This document shows, in pieces, positions 46,986 through 55,653 of a stretch of DNA of 64,000 nt. Position 1 is the first letter of the stretch. Every line of letters starts with the position of its first letter. Under the pieces are notes generated by a model that worked only from the letters and a program-made list of their open reading frames with translations, was not told where the DNA came from and searched no databases. Location: the IMG/VR virus record IMGVR_UViG_3300018080_000158, positions 1-64,000 of that record. One strand, 5' to 3'. Origin of the DNA: a virus. The translations under genes were made by a program, and so were the position numbers.

Positions 46986-47477
46986 TTACATGGCTTCACT
47001 TTCAGCCAGATCCAAAGGAATTTCCATACCCGGATTGTTTCTACTAAAAGCCGCTGCGAGCTGCCACCCTGAATCGATGCCTGAAAGGAAGTAATAAAGG
47101 TATCCTAACTGGAAAGCGTCCACTTCAAAAACAGGAGCACTCATATCTAAGCCGGTTGCCAAGGCCAAATCATCAAAGGCAGCAGTAATGGCCTGATCTT
47201 GGTCAGGCCCTATAAGCTGTAGCAGTGTTGATATCTTTAAAGAGAGATCGCTTTCGTCTGCTTGCAATCCATTCAAAGAGGAGATAAACCCATTGAAACT
47301 CTCTGAGTCGGAATATTGCTTGTAAAGCAACACACCAAGACCACGACCAACCATACGAATCTGAGCGGTGGATTGGCTGTCTTGTCCGTTTTGAGTAGTA
47401 GCGCACGAGACAAAAGAAAAACCGGCCACTAGAACAATCAGAGCCAACAACAAACCATTAATCATCTTCTTTGTCAT
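46986..47477 (-). CDS. Phage lipoprotein
   Basis: 163 residues. A lipoprotein signal is clear: MTKKMINGLLLALIVLVAGF ending in a FVSC lipobox, so Cys is near residue 25 after cleavage. The mature part is helical and acidic (QLIGPDQDQAITAAFDDLAL) with no catalytic motif. It may be a superinfection-exclusion or lysis-linked membrane protein; location two genes after the amidase in transcription order is compatible. GGAGGTGTGTA precedes the ATG. Confidence 0.6.
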   Translation of the reverse strand: MTKKMINGLLLALIVLVAGFSFVSCATTQNGQDSQSTAQIRMVGRGLGVLLYKQYSDSESFNGFISSLNGLQADESDLSLKISTLLQLIGPDQDQAITAAFDDLALATGLDMSAPVFEVDAFQLGYLYYFLSGIDSGWQLAAAFSRNNPGMEIPLDLAESEAM

Positions 47478-47658
47478 TACACACCTCCATTAGCTTCTTT
47501 TTTAGTTTGCACATCTCTTTTACTAGCTCCTTTGAATTACGCCACCTCCTTTGCCCTGTAAAGTAAGAATAGAATCTATCATAAAACTCCAAAAACCAAA
47601 GACACCTACACAAGACATGTAGCGGATTCAACTTATGGTTTAAGATATTCCGAAGCAT
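47458..47658 (-). CDS. Small hypothetical protein
   Basis: 66 residues between the amidase and lipoprotein genes; start ATG 47658 follows the amidase stop by a few bases, no strong ribosome site. Aromatic and basic (HVLCRCLWFLEFYDRFYSYF), Lys-rich C-terminus; overlaps the lipoprotein gene by 20 bp. Possibly spurious, but it is the only explanation for this gap. Confidence 0.35.
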   Translation of the reverse strand: MLRNILNHKLNPLHVLCRCLWFLEFYDRFYSYFTGQRRWRNSKELVKEMCKLKKKLMEVCNDKEDD

Positions 47659-47663
47659 TAGAC

Positions 47664-48110
47664 TTATAGATGCTTCTGCTCTACTAATGATCTGAATAGA
47701 TCCAAATCAAAAGCTTTGCCTGGGCAAGTTTTACTACCTCCAATTAAGTCTCTATGCCCTACAATATTGCTTACTGGAATATGATAAACCTTACAAATCC
47801 AAGTTGCCAGCCGAGCCCCTGCATATAGTTGAGTTTGAGAAGGAGCGTGTGTATCAAAACATCCAACAAAGCAAATCCCAATAGAGTTGTTGTTATGTCC
47901 TAAACAATGAGCGCCTTTCACATTAGGCATTCTACCCATTAAAATCTCATAGTGATCTCTGATATACTCAATGCCAAAATGATATCCTATATCAGACCAG
48001 CCCAAAGTCTCAGTATGGTAGCGACGTATGGCATTCCAAGAAACTGTATTGCTATCCTCAGTCAAACTATGATGGATTACTAAGATATCAGGGACCATTT
48101 GCTTATCCAT
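47664..48110 (-). CDS. N-acetylmuramoyl-L-alanine amidase (endolysin)
   Basis: 148 residues, a single amidase_2/PGRP domain like T7 lysozyme. Zinc ligands: LVIHHSLTED (His), VGHRDLIGG (His), KTCPGKAF (Cys); a Tyr near GWSDIGYHFGI completes the site. It cuts the amide bond between the glycan and peptide of peptidoglycan during lysis. No cell-wall binding domain or signal peptide, so a holin or SAR-less route is needed. Overlaps the glycosyltransferase gene by 31 bp. Confidence 0.85.
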   Translation of the reverse strand: MDKQMVPDILVIHHSLTEDSNTVSWNAIRRYHTETLGWSDIGYHFGIEYIRDHYEILMGRMPNVKGAHCLGHNNNSIGICFVGCFDTHAPSQTQLYAGARLATWICKVYHIPVSNIVGHRDLIGGSKTCPGKAFDLDLFRSLVEQKHL

Positions 48111-49108
48111 TCGTCAATGTCGATAGAAGTCCGCTCTCTTATATGACTCCTGTGGTTTTCACAAGTATTCAACACATCGTGCAATAAAATTCTAGTTCTT
48201 CTTGGAGATCCTTTTATAGCGTTCTTGGCATAACGCTCGGCCCAGACTTTGCCTAATGTTACATATGTTGCCAGTAAACGATTTCTGTGGTAGTCATCAT
48301 AATTCCAGTTGTAGCCCCTCTTATCTCCATGGTGGCGCAAAGGCCCTCCTGGCATCAGCCATACATTCCTTCCAGTAACAGCCATTGCCCAATTCCAAAA
48401 ATTCTCCCCTCCCCCGTAGATACCAAGCTCTTTCGGCCATCCTCCAAGATCATCATATATTTGACGGGAAACAATCATCCCGCAAGTACTCATACAAGGC
48501 CTAGTAAAAGGGATTATTTTAGAAGAGTCAAAAGAACAAAATTTGTAATGAAGCACTCCCTTCTCTGGTTTAGCTACCAGCCTGTACATTAAAACTCTAT
48601 GCTCTATAATGCTATACGTTAAAGGAAGATGCAAAGATCCGTTGAGTCCTTCATGATGATCGATGTAGTACTTGCAAGCATTCGCTAATGAATTTCTAGA
48701 CGGTAGGCAGTGAGCGTCGCAAAACAAAAAAACATTGCCACGAGCACACTCAGCAGCAAAATTTTTACATTGCCAATGGCTGAGTTTGCCTTTATATTTC
48801 AAAATTCTGAGCCAGGGAAGGCCTTTCATCAAAGCTTTGTCAGTAAATATTCTATGTCCTCTGTCAGGCTCACGTAATTGCTTACGTTCTACTTCGTCAC
48901 ACCAGTTGTCAACTGCAATTACTTCAAATGAAAAAGATCGATCCTTCAGCTCTTCATATAAAGCTTGCAGAGTAAATACTAAGCTAGGCCATTCATTTAC
49001 AAATGGAACGATTACGGATACCATATTGCTGCCGGGCTTTTTTGTTTGAATTCTAAAGGTCTTAGTAGTTATTTGCTCCTCCGTCTTTCCGCTCTCTGCC
49101 TCTGACAT
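48080..49108 (-). CDS. Family 2 glycosyltransferase
   Basis: 342 residues. GT2 N-terminus VSVIVPFVNEWPSLVFTLQA, a DxD-like FCDAHC, and a C-terminal acceptor part with GIYGGGENFWNWAMAV. It transfers a sugar to a phage- or host-borne acceptor, for example DNA, capsid or lipopolysaccharide. With the GT9, CgeB-like and SqdB genes it forms a dispersed sugar set. GAAAGGAGTGAGC precedes ATG 49108. Confidence 0.8.
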   Translation of the reverse strand: MSEAESGKTEEQITTKTFRIQTKKPGSNMVSVIVPFVNEWPSLVFTLQALYEELKDRSFSFEVIAVDNWCDEVERKQLREPDRGHRIFTDKALMKGLPWLRILKYKGKLSHWQCKNFAAECARGNVFLFCDAHCLPSRNSLANACKYYIDHHEGLNGSLHLPLTYSIIEHRVLMYRLVAKPEKGVLHYKFCSFDSSKIIPFTRPCMSTCGMIVSRQIYDDLGGWPKELGIYGGGENFWNWAMAVTGRNVWLMPGGPLRHHGDKRGYNWNYDDYHRNRLLATYVTLGKVWAERYAKNAIKGSPRRTRILLHDVLNTCENHRSHIRERTSIDIDEWISKWSLIS

Positions 49109-49126
49109 TGCTCACTCCTTTCTAAT

Positions 49127-49531
49127 TTATCCGATGGATGCTTCGTTAATAATACACCGCTTTACACCTTTCAAATATGCTGCTTCGCTATGACTCAAAA
49201 GTTTACTATCTACATGATACGGAATATTTACTGCACTTGATACTAGCCTAGACAACAAATGATGGTATTGAGTATTGCTAACATGCGACATTACTTGCCT
49301 AGTCAAACAGCATATTTTGCTTTCGCTGGCATCTGGGATTTTCATATGTAAAAATTCATGGATCAGAGTTCTACAAATACAACTAGAAGGGTCTACAACA
49401 ATCCACCAGTTATTCGGATCAAATATACCGTCTGTTCGGCCCTTCAACCTTTGCAAGTAGATAGGAATTGAACCTGTCTTCAATTGACGATAAATCCACC
49501 ATAATATTCTATCAGCCTGTTTTTTAGTCAT
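49127..49531 (-). CDS. Small zincin-type metallopeptidase-like protein
   Basis: 134 residues. RTLIHEFLHMKIPDASESKI contains HEFLH with a following Glu seven to nine residues later, the HExxH-type zincin site of SprT/ImmA-like small proteases. The N-terminal part (ILWWIYRQLKTGSIPIYLQR, IFDPNNWWIVVDPS) is the usual beta wing before the helix. Could be a phage protease acting on host proteins. Strong SD TAGGGGGATG precedes the ATG. Confidence 0.65.
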   Translation of the reverse strand: MTKKQADRILWWIYRQLKTGSIPIYLQRLKGRTDGIFDPNNWWIVVDPSSCICRTLIHEFLHMKIPDASESKICCLTRQVMSHVSNTQYHHLLSRLVSSAVNIPYHVDSKLLSHSEAAYLKGVKRCIINEASIG

Positions 49532-49535
49532 CCCC

Positions 49536-49985
49536 CTAATCCATCAGTAACAAGTAGTAAATAGCAGGAAGTGAAAATTTCTTAACACTAACAAGGGGCA
49601 TCTCAAACTCATACCATTCGCACCAATCAGAACAAATCTCCCCTAGAATACTATACTTACAAGCAGAAGCACTTGCCTCAAAACATCCGGCAGTAAGAGT
49701 AGTAAAGAAATCAATACTCATATCGGCCTTGATACCTGCATAATCTTTCCAAGACTCCAGACCTGACAAGTCATTGACTGCAATGTAATAAAAATCAACC
49801 CTACTTTTCGGAGCGTCACAAACAAAACTAACTGGGTACTTTCTCGGATACCGGGCTTCCGCACCAGGAAGGACTTGAAAAACTTCTTCAGGCAATTCTT
49901 TAAATACTTTAGTCTTTGGAGCGCACCCTGAAATTACTAGTAGCAACACTATACATATACAGAGTTTACTCCCAGCCGTCTTCAC
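49536..49985 (-). CDS. Small lipoprotein, possible outer spanin
   Basis: 149 residues. The signal CIVLLLVISGC gives a lipobox with Cys at about residue 21; the mature part is about 130 residues with several cysteines (GCFEASASACKYS, then EICSDWC). Its start lies inside the end of the gene at 49966, the overlap typical of two-component spanins. Larger than most o-spanins and Cys rich, so the role is tentative. Confidence 0.5.
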   Translation of the reverse strand: MKTAGSKLCICIVLLLVISGCAPKTKVFKELPEEVFQVLPGAEARYPRKYPVSFVCDAPKSRVDFYYIAVNDLSGLESWKDYAGIKADMSIDFFTTLTAGCFEASASACKYSILGEICSDWCEWYEFEMPLVSVKKFSLPAIYYLLLMD

Positions 49986-50421
49986 TTTTACTTCCTAAAG
50001 TACTTCCAAGATTTCTTGGATTTGCTGCCTCTATCGCTCTCATCCTGCACTCTATGCTATCGGTACGCTCGACCAATTCAGCAATACGTTCTGCGTAGTA
50101 TTTCTCCATCCACTCAAGCTTCAACTCGGAGTATTGGCAGCAAGCCTCTATGCGAGCACTTACTTCCGAAACTTTGCTATTGACATTTCCAGAACACTTA
50201 GAGGATACTGAGATATTAGCAATCTGCATTCCGAAAATACCAACACCAAGAGCAAATACTCCGGCCATTGACCAGAAGAATAAAGCATTTGAGATCTTTT
50301 TCTGTCCAAGTATCTTGATGTCGTTTGAATTGCTTTCCAGTATGTTAGTAATAAGCGCAAACGTCTTTTGTAACCATTCGTCTTCGCTCTTACCTTCTTT
50401 ATCTGGCAAGTATATCTCCAT
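49966..50421 (-). CDS. Membrane protein with coiled coil, possible inner spanin
   Basis: 151 residues. One membrane helix (ALFFWSMAGVFALGVGIFGM at about 46-66) is followed by a long helical periplasmic part with heptad-like spacing (KVSEVSARIEACCQY, then RIAELVERTDSIECRM). The overlap with a lipoprotein gene and nearness to the amidase fit an i-spanin, but the 45-residue N-terminal cytoplasmic part is longer than usual. Other membrane roles are possible. Confidence 0.45.
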   Translation of the reverse strand: MEIYLPDKEGKSEDEWLQKTFALITNILESNSNDIKILGQKKISNALFFWSMAGVFALGVGIFGMQIANISVSSKCSGNVNSKVSEVSARIEACCQYSELKLEWMEKYYAERIAELVERTDSIECRMRAIEAANPRNLGSTLGSKSEDGWE

Positions 50422-50830
50422 GTCGCATCCCCTTTGCAGACGGAATGGTCACAATCAAAAAACTTGCTTCCTGGCAAATTACTGCTTTGTGCGGAGTATT
50501 TTCAGGTATAAAAATGAACCCTCCACGCTTAGCTTTCTTTTTGATGCCAGGCATAACACATCCAACAACGCCACTTATTACTAAGTAGTACTCAACGGCT
50601 GTCTCGTGCTTGTGCGTTTTACACTCTGACCCCTCCGGCCCAGAAGCAAGGGCTACTGCATACTGATCGTCTTTATCTGATACAAGCACAGTTTGAGTAA
50701 TAGGGCCTCCTTTAAGGCACTGGATAGTTCTCACCGGCTTCTTGCTACTGAGTAATGCAGACAACTCAGGAACATCCGCAATCCTGCGCTTTAGCTGCAT
50801 CAAATCATCAATCCTTTGAGCATTAGACAT
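50399..50830 (-). CDS. Cupin domain protein
   Basis: 143 residues. HKHETAVEYYLVISGVVGC, then RGGFIFIPENTPHKAV carries the cupin metal-binding blocks H-x-H-x-x-x-E and a C-terminal H. Cupins hold iron or manganese and have enzymatic or binding roles, sometimes linked to sugar metabolism; here the neighbours are surface genes. Substrate cannot be told. Confidence 0.7.
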   Translation of the reverse strand: MSNAQRIDDLMQLKRRIADVPELSALLSSKKPVRTIQCLKGGPITQTVLVSDKDDQYAVALASGPEGSECKTHKHETAVEYYLVISGVVGCVMPGIKKKAKRGGFIFIPENTPHKAVICQEASFLIVTIPSAKGMRHGDILAR

Positions 50831-50846
50831 TTAACTCACCTCCTTC

Positions 50847-52784
50847 TTAGCTCCAACTTGCTTCAGGCCATACATACAACTCGTCATTGGATTCGTAGTC
50901 TTGTAAGTAAAGCCTGATTCTAACCCAGCCCTCTGTTCCAACAGTAAACGTGTCAGAAATACTTTGTGTCCAATCCGCAGCATTTGATCTTGTTGTTACT
51001 GCTGTTGCTTCCTCAGTCGCAGTCTGCACATCTCCAGACCCATCCAAGTAGTCAATCTCCATCTTGATATCACCTGCGCCGAGGGAAGCATAAGTAGTTT
51101 GCAGCTTGTAGGTTACTGTGTATGCAGCAGCAGTCTTCCAGTATTCGTGCTCGAAAATACGGACGTTATGCGGGTCATCACAATTACTGAGCGCTGTGGC
51201 TTCAATAGCGTCACCAGTGCTGCCATCAGGATCTTGACTAGGATAATCGCCAGTCCCATCACAAGGAACTTTGGTTGTTGCGCCAAACGAACTATAGATT
51301 CGGTGTGCATTAGCAGTTTGATCATAATACTCAAATCTAAGGTAGTGTCCGCTGTGACTCTGATTATTTCTAGTGCTGGTAAAGGTAAGTCCACCAGACG
51401 GCACTTTGCAATTAATAAAATCATAGTTGCCAGCAACCTCATCGGCAAGGTTTATATCACTGAAGACACAGTCGATTTGGTTATCATCTGCATCCCAACC
51501 AAACGTACAATTAATATACGTCTGATCTGCTTTATTCAAAAGGTAGTCGTAGCCATAAAAATAGCAATCTTTATAAACAATACCTACTCCTAAGTTTAGC
51601 GTCGAACAAGCCGCAAAAGTACAGTTCTCATATGTAGCGGACGAACCATAAAGACCAGATCCTCCGCCAATAAATATTGTATTCTTAACCAACGTATCTC
51701 CTCGAACCCTGTTCTCAACTCTGACTCCTCCATAAAGATAACCTCCATCTACTACACAGCCGTCAAGTGTGGCAAGAGATGTACCTGTACCAAACGAACT
51801 TATATCAGAAAGGGTATCTCCTCCGTCAAACCCGAAATAAGAGGATGCAGTATCTCCAATGGCTGCATTACTTACGTTGGCTGTGCCATTACTCCCGTAA
51901 GTCCCGCCTCTCTCAAGCCCTTCACATGCATACACTTGAATGTCATGCAATTCAGTGTTGCTGTTAAACCTGAAAAATGGCTTATTGGTCGGACAAGATC
52001 CATCTGGAACCTCCCCAAGCTGATAGTATTTAACATTTCTTGAGACATTGATTATATATGAAGTCCAAGAGCTGCCTACTCCAGCAGCACAGGTCACATT
52101 TCCATCAAGATTAACAATCGTCCCATCCCCACCATCAAAACTATTTATTTTTCTGACTATCGTATCAGTTGTATAGGAATCATGTTGTTTATGTTCATGG
52201 ATGACAACATAGTCATTTGCATTCCACTTGGCCGACATATCGGTACTTGTCTTGATAGCGGCATCTCCATCTGTATTCTCAGCATCATTTGCCAATGTGT
52301 CATTAAAGGCTGCACCATAGTAGTCTTCGTCCCCATACATAGTCAGAGTGCCATTACTCGTTAGACCTTTTGAATCATCACTGGTGCAGTTAAATATAAT
52401 CTCTGCTGTCGTACCATCTGGAATAGGAGTGCCAGAGGTGCCTACATTCAGTGTTCCCCCAGAGTCAATAGTGAAAGTATTATTACCAAAAGTGATCTTG
52501 GTATTGGAATCTGTCTTAAAGGTCAAAATCCCACCGCTCTGAATTGTAGAGTCTCCAAGCTCATTCGTCTCGGAGACATTGTAAGTAACGGTATGTCCAT
52601 TTGCTATAGTAAAAGTGTCTCCAGCGTTTCCAGGCCAGTCAGTCCCCTTTGCCCCAGGAGAAGCATTTCCCCAAGTGGCCCCATCGTCCCAGTCTCCTGT
52701 TTGGCTACTAGTAAAAGCAGCAGCAAAACCAATGGATACAGAGGCTAAGAAAGTCAGCAGGCATATTGCCAAGATCTTTTTCAT
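50847..52784 (-). CDS. Secreted beta-helix surface protein
   Basis: 645 residues. A signal peptide (MKKILAICLLTFLASVSIGF then AAAF) is followed by GDWDDGATWGNASPG and GTDWPGNAGDTFTIANGH, and a long run of short beta repeats with SGGILTFKTDSNTKITFG and IYGTEGT-like turns, consistent with a right-handed beta-helix with a G8-like start. The last 110 residues resemble the end of the gene at 53546 (ARSNAADWTQSIS-type), so the two share a C-terminal domain. Possible host-surface modifier or virion decoration; signal peptide argues for export. Confidence 0.6.
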   Translation of the reverse strand: MKKILAICLLTFLASVSIGFAAAFTSSQTGDWDDGATWGNASPGAKGTDWPGNAGDTFTIANGHTVTYNVSETNELGDSTIQSGGILTFKTDSNTKITFGNNTFTIDSGGTLNVGTSGTPIPDGTTAEIIFNCTSDDSKGLTSNGTLTMYGDEDYYGAAFNDTLANDAENTDGDAAIKTSTDMSAKWNANDYVVIHEHKQHDSYTTDTIVRKINSFDGGDGTIVNLDGNVTCAAGVGSSWTSYIINVSRNVKYYQLGEVPDGSCPTNKPFFRFNSNTELHDIQVYACEGLERGGTYGSNGTANVSNAAIGDTASSYFGFDGGDTLSDISSFGTGTSLATLDGCVVDGGYLYGGVRVENRVRGDTLVKNTIFIGGGSGLYGSSATYENCTFAACSTLNLGVGIVYKDCYFYGYDYLLNKADQTYINCTFGWDADDNQIDCVFSDINLADEVAGNYDFINCKVPSGGLTFTSTRNNQSHSGHYLRFEYYDQTANAHRIYSSFGATTKVPCDGTGDYPSQDPDGSTGDAIEATALSNCDDPHNVRIFEHEYWKTAAAYTVTYKLQTTYASLGAGDIKMEIDYLDGSGDVQTATEEATAVTTRSNAADWTQSISDTFTVGTEGWVRIRLYLQDYESNDELYVWPEASWS

Positions 52785-53174
52785 TTATTTCTCCTTTGTT
52801 GGTAGATCAGAGAGCGAATCTCCTATAGACAGATACTTCTTCTCAATGAGTAGATCCACAACTTCTGATTCGTAATATTTTTTCTCTGGCTCAGGTCCTG
52901 GGTTTTCTAATCTGTCGATCATCTTGCTGACTCTTGCCTCAATGTCTTTGACAATGGGCTTTTTCTCAAACGATGTAGTAAAAGCATAATCCTTACTGTC
53001 AGCATCCCGTAGAACAAAACCCTGCTCATACCCCCACGGTACAGGCTGAAGGGTATCATACTCAACAGACCAGCCCTCATGACCACTTACAGCCTGGAAC
53101 TTCGCCTCGCTGATACTTGGAAGACATAGCGTAACAAAACAGACTACAAATACTATTCTACTTATCCAATACAT
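52785..53174 (-). CDS. Secreted small protein, paralogue of next gene
   Basis: 129 residues from ATG 53174 (GGAGGGAGCT in front). N-terminal signal peptide (YWISRIVFVVCFVTLCLPSI) is cleaved near SEA-KF. The mature part has PWGYEQGFVLRDADSKDYAF, KKPIVKDIEARVSKM and NPGPEPEKKYYESEVVDLLI. The gene at 53218 shares this order (WGFEVRASVTDKD, FKKKPTAEQIK, NPGPGSEQTYLESEVVELLI), so the pair is a duplication. Both follow beta-helix genes. Role unknown. Confidence 0.6.
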   Translation of the reverse strand: MYWISRIVFVVCFVTLCLPSISEAKFQAVSGHEGWSVEYDTLQPVPWGYEQGFVLRDADSKDYAFTTSFEKKPIVKDIEARVSKMIDRLENPGPEPEKKYYESEVVDLLIEKKYLSIGDSLSDLPTKEK

Positions 53175-53214
53175 AGCTCCCTCCATAGCTCCAGGTTGGA
53201 GCGGTTGTTGACAT
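53158..53214. repeat. 57-bp duplicated segment, copy 1
   Basis: 53158-53214 matches 55434-55490 at 53 of 57 positions. On minus it encodes MSTTAPTWSYGGSYVLDK plus stop in one frame and the start of a signal-peptide gene in another; both copies keep this overlap. Confidence 0.75.
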
Positions 53215-53217
53215 CCG

Positions 53218-53613
53218 TTATTCCTTACACAAATCTGCCAAGTCATCAAGGCTCTGTCCTTTCTTGAGATAGCACTTCTTGATAAGCAGCTCGACTACCT
53301 CACTCTCTAAATAGGTCTGCTCAGATCCAGGACCTGGGTTGTCGATCTTTGTTTTCAGGTTAGTTGTTCGTCTCGCCAACTCTGTCTTAATCTGCTCTGC
53401 TGTTGGCTTCTTCTTAAAAGTCATAACCACAGGGTACAAATGATTAGTGTCTTTGTCAGTTACACTGGCTCTTACTTCAAAGCCCCAAGCTCTAGGCTGG
53501 ACCTCCTGAGTCTTGCGAACCTGAAGATCAGTCGCAAAACAAAGACTAGGAAGTAGTAATAACAGCCAGAGGGTCAATGTAAATTTTGTCATCTGCATGA
53601 TAGAATGGCACAT
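53218..53613 (-). CDS. Secreted small protein, paralogue
   Basis: Up to 131 residues from ATG 53613; an inner ATG (53592) gives a cleaner signal peptide, TKFTLTLWLLLLLPSLCFA. The mature part shares the NPGP and E-S-E-V-V-x-L-L-I blocks with the gene at 52785. The N-terminus overlaps the end of the beta-helix gene by 68 bp. Unknown function. Confidence 0.55.
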   Translation of the reverse strand: MCHSIMQMTKFTLTLWLLLLLPSLCFATDLQVRKTQEVQPRAWGFEVRASVTDKDTNHLYPVVMTFKKKPTAEQIKTELARRTTNLKTKIDNPGPGSEQTYLESEVVELLIKKCYLKKGQSLDDLADLCKE

Positions 53614-55450
53614 AGCATTTAATCCTTATTTTAGAGTCAGTTGCAGGGGTGATGGAGTCAATCTCTAAGTATTGGTCCCAATCACTCGCATTGTCCCGTG
53701 CTGAAATTGTTTCATCTGATTTAGTAGTAGTTATTGTGTATTCACTTGTATCATCGTAGCTATCAATGTATTCAGCCTCTAACCAAATATCTGTAGCGGC
53801 TAAAGTGTTTCCTCCTCCATCATCATCATGATATTGTACGTAATATTTACATGTCCAAGCTTCGGCTTCCGCTTCGTATTCGTGAGTAAAGATAGGCGGG
53901 ATTGCTGTATCGATTGGTTCCTTATAACTACTGCCATCATGAATAATCTCAACAAGTGTTCCCGATCCTCCTGTTCTTGCGTTTGGATAATCGCCACCGC
54001 CTCCAGCAGTAACAGTGGTACACTCACCTTGGCCTGTAAATTTTTTATGTGCCCCAAGTATTTTCTGATAATTTTCTATTGTTATCAAACTATTCTTTGA
54101 AGGGTACGAATAACCAACATCACCATTTGTATGCGAGGCTTTTACATCTATACCAATAATATGCGTAGCATTCATGATCCTAAAGGTAGTATCACCACAC
54201 GCCGCCTCCACCCCAAGATTCGTATTTTCAAGATACATAGGGTTGTTTCGGTAAGAAAAAATACAGCAATCCCCTACATTGTATGCAGCAAAATCTACAG
54301 TATCAACGGAAGCCCCAGCGTCCAAATATATTGCCCGTTGATTCGACCCAGCTCCAACTCCCTCTACTATACATCGACTATAAACAACGTGACAATTTGC
54401 GGCCCTGAGCAAAAGGTCCTGTGTACTAGCACGAAATAACATGCTATGCCAAAAACTTGGAGAAGCTGAATTATAGACGATGCCATTATTATCATCAGAA
54501 TCACACATATCTAGATTTGCAAAATAATAATATTGGTCATCATTTAATTGTAGCTGATATGACTGGTCAGCAAAATCTATTACTGGCAAAGTTTCAGCGT
54601 CAGAATCCCAATCACTTTCTTGGATAGCCCAACCAGAATCGTCAAAGCCATACTCTGCTCCCATGTCAGCAACATACGGAACTTCTCCATCATCTGCTTC
54701 AATCTGAAATTTTCCATTTGTTCCAGTAACCGTTGAGCCAGCATACTCTCTGTCAATAAGGAAACCAACCGCCGTCTCGCCTCCAGCATCAATCTCAGCA
54801 TCACCGCCAGCATCATCTGTTATATTATCATCTTCAACCCAAGCACTACCGCTGTATCTATAATATTGAATAGTACCAGTAGTGTCCCCATCATCTGTAA
54901 ACGCCCAAATCTTTCCTGTCTTAGTTTGTGTTACATTGTCTGCTTCACTTTCAACTGTAAATTCATCTCCGGCTCCCATACCATCAACTCCGGCCTCCCA
55001 AAGTACAGCCGTTATAAGGTATTCTTTCCCGTTTGGTGCAGTGCAAAAGCGGCCTACATGTGTTTCACGATCTGGGGTTACGCCCACTACATTATCGACA
55101 ATATTTGAGCCGTTGGTAAAATCAGCTTGTGTAATTGTAGTATTCGGAATTGCTGGCCTAGGCCAACCAATAGTATAAATTGGTTCTTTAGCATTTCCAT
55201 CGTAGGCAGGTAAAATATCACTTGTAGGATTCCCTCCATCCCACTCCTGATGAATCCTTCTGATAAAAACGATATCCCCAGCAGAAAGGCTCCCAGACTC
55301 TAAAGCCTTCTCAATATCATTCCATGCCAGGTCCATAGTTGTCCCGTTGTCAGTGTTGTCTCCAGTTGTCGAATCAACGAAGTAAATGGCCCCGAAACAC
55401 TGCCCCACAAGAAGCAACCAGATAATAAAGACTCTACTTATCCAATACAT
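53546..55450 (-). CDS. Large secreted beta-helix protein
   Basis: 634 residues from ATG 55450. Signal peptide YWISRVFIIWLLLVGQCFGA, then a pectate-lyase-like start (FVDSTTGDNTDNGTTMD, ALESGSLSAGDIVFIRR), repeated beta segments with many Asn/Gly/Asp turns, and a C-terminal domain similar to that of the gene at 50847. Resembles right-handed beta-helix surface proteins, such as polysaccharide-binding or cleaving proteins. No active-site residues can be named. Confidence 0.6.
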   Translation of the reverse strand: MYWISRVFIIWLLLVGQCFGAIYFVDSTTGDNTDNGTTMDLAWNDIEKALESGSLSAGDIVFIRRIHQEWDGGNPTSDILPAYDGNAKEPIYTIGWPRPAIPNTTITQADFTNGSNIVDNVVGVTPDRETHVGRFCTAPNGKEYLITAVLWEAGVDGMGAGDEFTVESEADNVTQTKTGKIWAFTDDGDTTGTIQYYRYSGSAWVEDDNITDDAGGDAEIDAGGETAVGFLIDREYAGSTVTGTNGKFQIEADDGEVPYVADMGAEYGFDDSGWAIQESDWDSDAETLPVIDFADQSYQLQLNDDQYYYFANLDMCDSDDNNGIVYNSASPSFWHSMLFRASTQDLLLRAANCHVVYSRCIVEGVGAGSNQRAIYLDAGASVDTVDFAAYNVGDCCIFSYRNNPMYLENTNLGVEAACGDTTFRIMNATHIIGIDVKASHTNGDVGYSYPSKNSLITIENYQKILGAHKKFTGQGECTTVTAGGGGDYPNARTGGSGTLVEIIHDGSSYKEPIDTAIPPIFTHEYEAEAEAWTCKYYVQYHDDDGGGNTLAATDIWLEAEYIDSYDDTSEYTITTTKSDETISARDNASDWDQYLEIDSITPATDSKIRIKCYVPFYHADDKIYIDPLAVITTS

Positions 55451-55490
55451 AGCTCTCTCCATAGCTCCAAGTAGGAGCGGTTGTAGACAT
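55434..55490. repeat. 57-bp duplicated segment, copy 2
   Basis: Counterpart of 53158-53214. On minus it carries the last 18 codons and stop of the small gene at 55434 and the ribosome site and start of the beta-helix gene. Confidence 0.75.
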
Positions 55491-55643
55491 TACTGATTCG
55501 CCGTAAGACCAGACAGGCTCCGAAACATCTTCGGAAACTGTAACTGTAGAACCGCCATAGTAATACTGATAACCGCCCATAGAATTTAATGTATACAAAA
55601 CCAGACAGCCAATGAGTAGTAATGCAGCAATTAACAATTTCAT
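55434..55643 (-). CDS. Small membrane or secreted peptide
   Basis: 69 residues. Hydrophobic N-terminus (KLLIAALLLIGCLVLYTLNS) followed by a Tyr/Gly/Ser-rich part in which a WSYGES word occurs twice (SEPVWSYGESVMSTTAPTWS). AGGAGGTGAGTA precedes the ATG. Its C-terminal coding segment is the duplicated 57-bp unit. Function unknown; possibly a surface peptide. Confidence 0.5.
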   Translation of the reverse strand: MKLLIAALLLIGCLVLYTLNSMGGYQYYYGGSTVTVSEDVSEPVWSYGESVMSTTAPTWSYGESYVLDK

Positions 55644-55653
55644 TACTCACCTC

